NCBI GenBank assembly: GCA_021848555.1
Contig: JAJZUN010000186.1
Location: 1 to 6,145, forward strand
Length of the DNA stretch: 6,145 nt
Reading direction: 5' to 3'
From: Pseudomonadota bacterium
Lineage (GTDB): Bacteria; Pseudomonadota; Gammaproteobacteria; Burkholderiales; SG8-39
Part shown: positions 5,931-6,145 of the stretch, piece by piece
Layout: each line of letters starts with the position of its first letter
Position numbering within the stretch: position 1 is the stretch's first letter
Made by a program: the position numbers and the translations under genes
The notes under the pieces: model-generated
Told to the model about the DNA's origin: nothing
Databases searched by the model: none
The model's input: the letters and a program-made list of their open reading frames with translations, nothing else

Positions 5931-6145
5931 ATGCGCACGAGTGTGTTTAGTTTTATGCGGTATGCAATGCCGGCGCTGTTGGCGTTGGCGGTGGGGCTGG
6001 GACAGATGTCCGCCGTCCAGGCCGCGGACGCAAAAGTGATCCGGATGATTCCCGGCGGGGATTTGAAGATTCTCGATCCGATCCAGAATCCATCCTACAT
6101 CACCCGCAACCACGGCTACATGATCTACGACACGCTGTTTGCCGT
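5931..6145 (+). CDS. ABC transporter substrate-binding protein, family 5 (peptide/nickel/opine type), N-terminal part
   Basis: The first 71 codons of a periplasmic binding protein that runs off the right edge; full-length members are about 500-540 residues. A Sec-type signal peptide is clear: basic start with R2 and R10, hydrophobic core at about 12-24 (AMPALLALAVGLG), and likely cleavage after VQA (A31) before ADAKVIRM. The mature start has the family-5 signature LKILDPI (45-51) and GYMIYDTLFA (62-71). There is no lipobox cysteine, so the protein is free in the periplasm, as expected in a Gram-negative cell. AAGGAG at 5918-5923 is 7 nt before the ATG at 5931; another in-frame ATG at 5925 is too close to it. 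It probably delivers the substrate for the two hydrolases; permease and ATPase genes would be expected next. Substrate is not readable from this part. Confidence 0.9.
   Translation, partial: MRTSVFSFMRYAMPALLALAVGLGQMSAVQAADAKVIRMIPGGDLKILDPIQNPSYITRNHGYMIYDTLFA

Overview
The window looks like a GC-rich proteobacterial chromosome. The MutS N-terminus and the catabolic genes resemble those of Betaproteobacteria such as Burkholderiales or Rhodocyclales, but this is a judgement from the protein sequences and no search was run. It falls into two halves transcribed in opposite directions from an intergenic region at about 2313-2748.

Left half, all on the minus strand in the order hipB, hipA, mutS. 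The mismatch-repair gene mutS (start at 678) runs off the left edge. Directly upstream lies a HipBA-type toxin-antitoxin module: an Xre-family antitoxin/repressor overlapping a HipA-family Ser/Thr kinase toxin by 8 nt. The module is lower in GC than mutS in the lines I counted (about 53-57% against up to 77%). Its promoter region is very AT-rich and carries a likely operator. The module sits between two direct copies of the mutS 5' end (629-694 and 2514-2579, 64 of 66 bases identical). The distal copy is a fragment of the first 16 MutS codons that runs into unrelated sequence. hipBA has therefore apparently been placed between mutS and a second mutS start/upstream region, and mutS may now be reached by hipBA read-through.

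Right half, all on the plus strand and probably one operon: an RpiR/MurR-family regulator behind a good sigma70-like promoter with a palindrome in its spacer; an M20-family amidohydrolase of the N-carbamoyl-L-amino-acid hydrolase/ureidopropionase/allantoate group; a nitrilase-superfamily enzyme closely resembling N-carbamoyl-D-amino-acid hydrolase; and the first 71 codons of a family-5 (peptide/nickel/opine-like) ABC transporter periplasmic binding protein. Together they suggest uptake of a carbamoylated or amide-type nitrogen compound and its cytoplasmic hydrolysis under a local regulator. No hydantoinase, permease or ATPase gene lies inside the window; they may follow on the right.

The most notable feature is the mutS-hipBA arrangement. 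No tRNA, rRNA, CRISPR array, transposase or integrase was seen.
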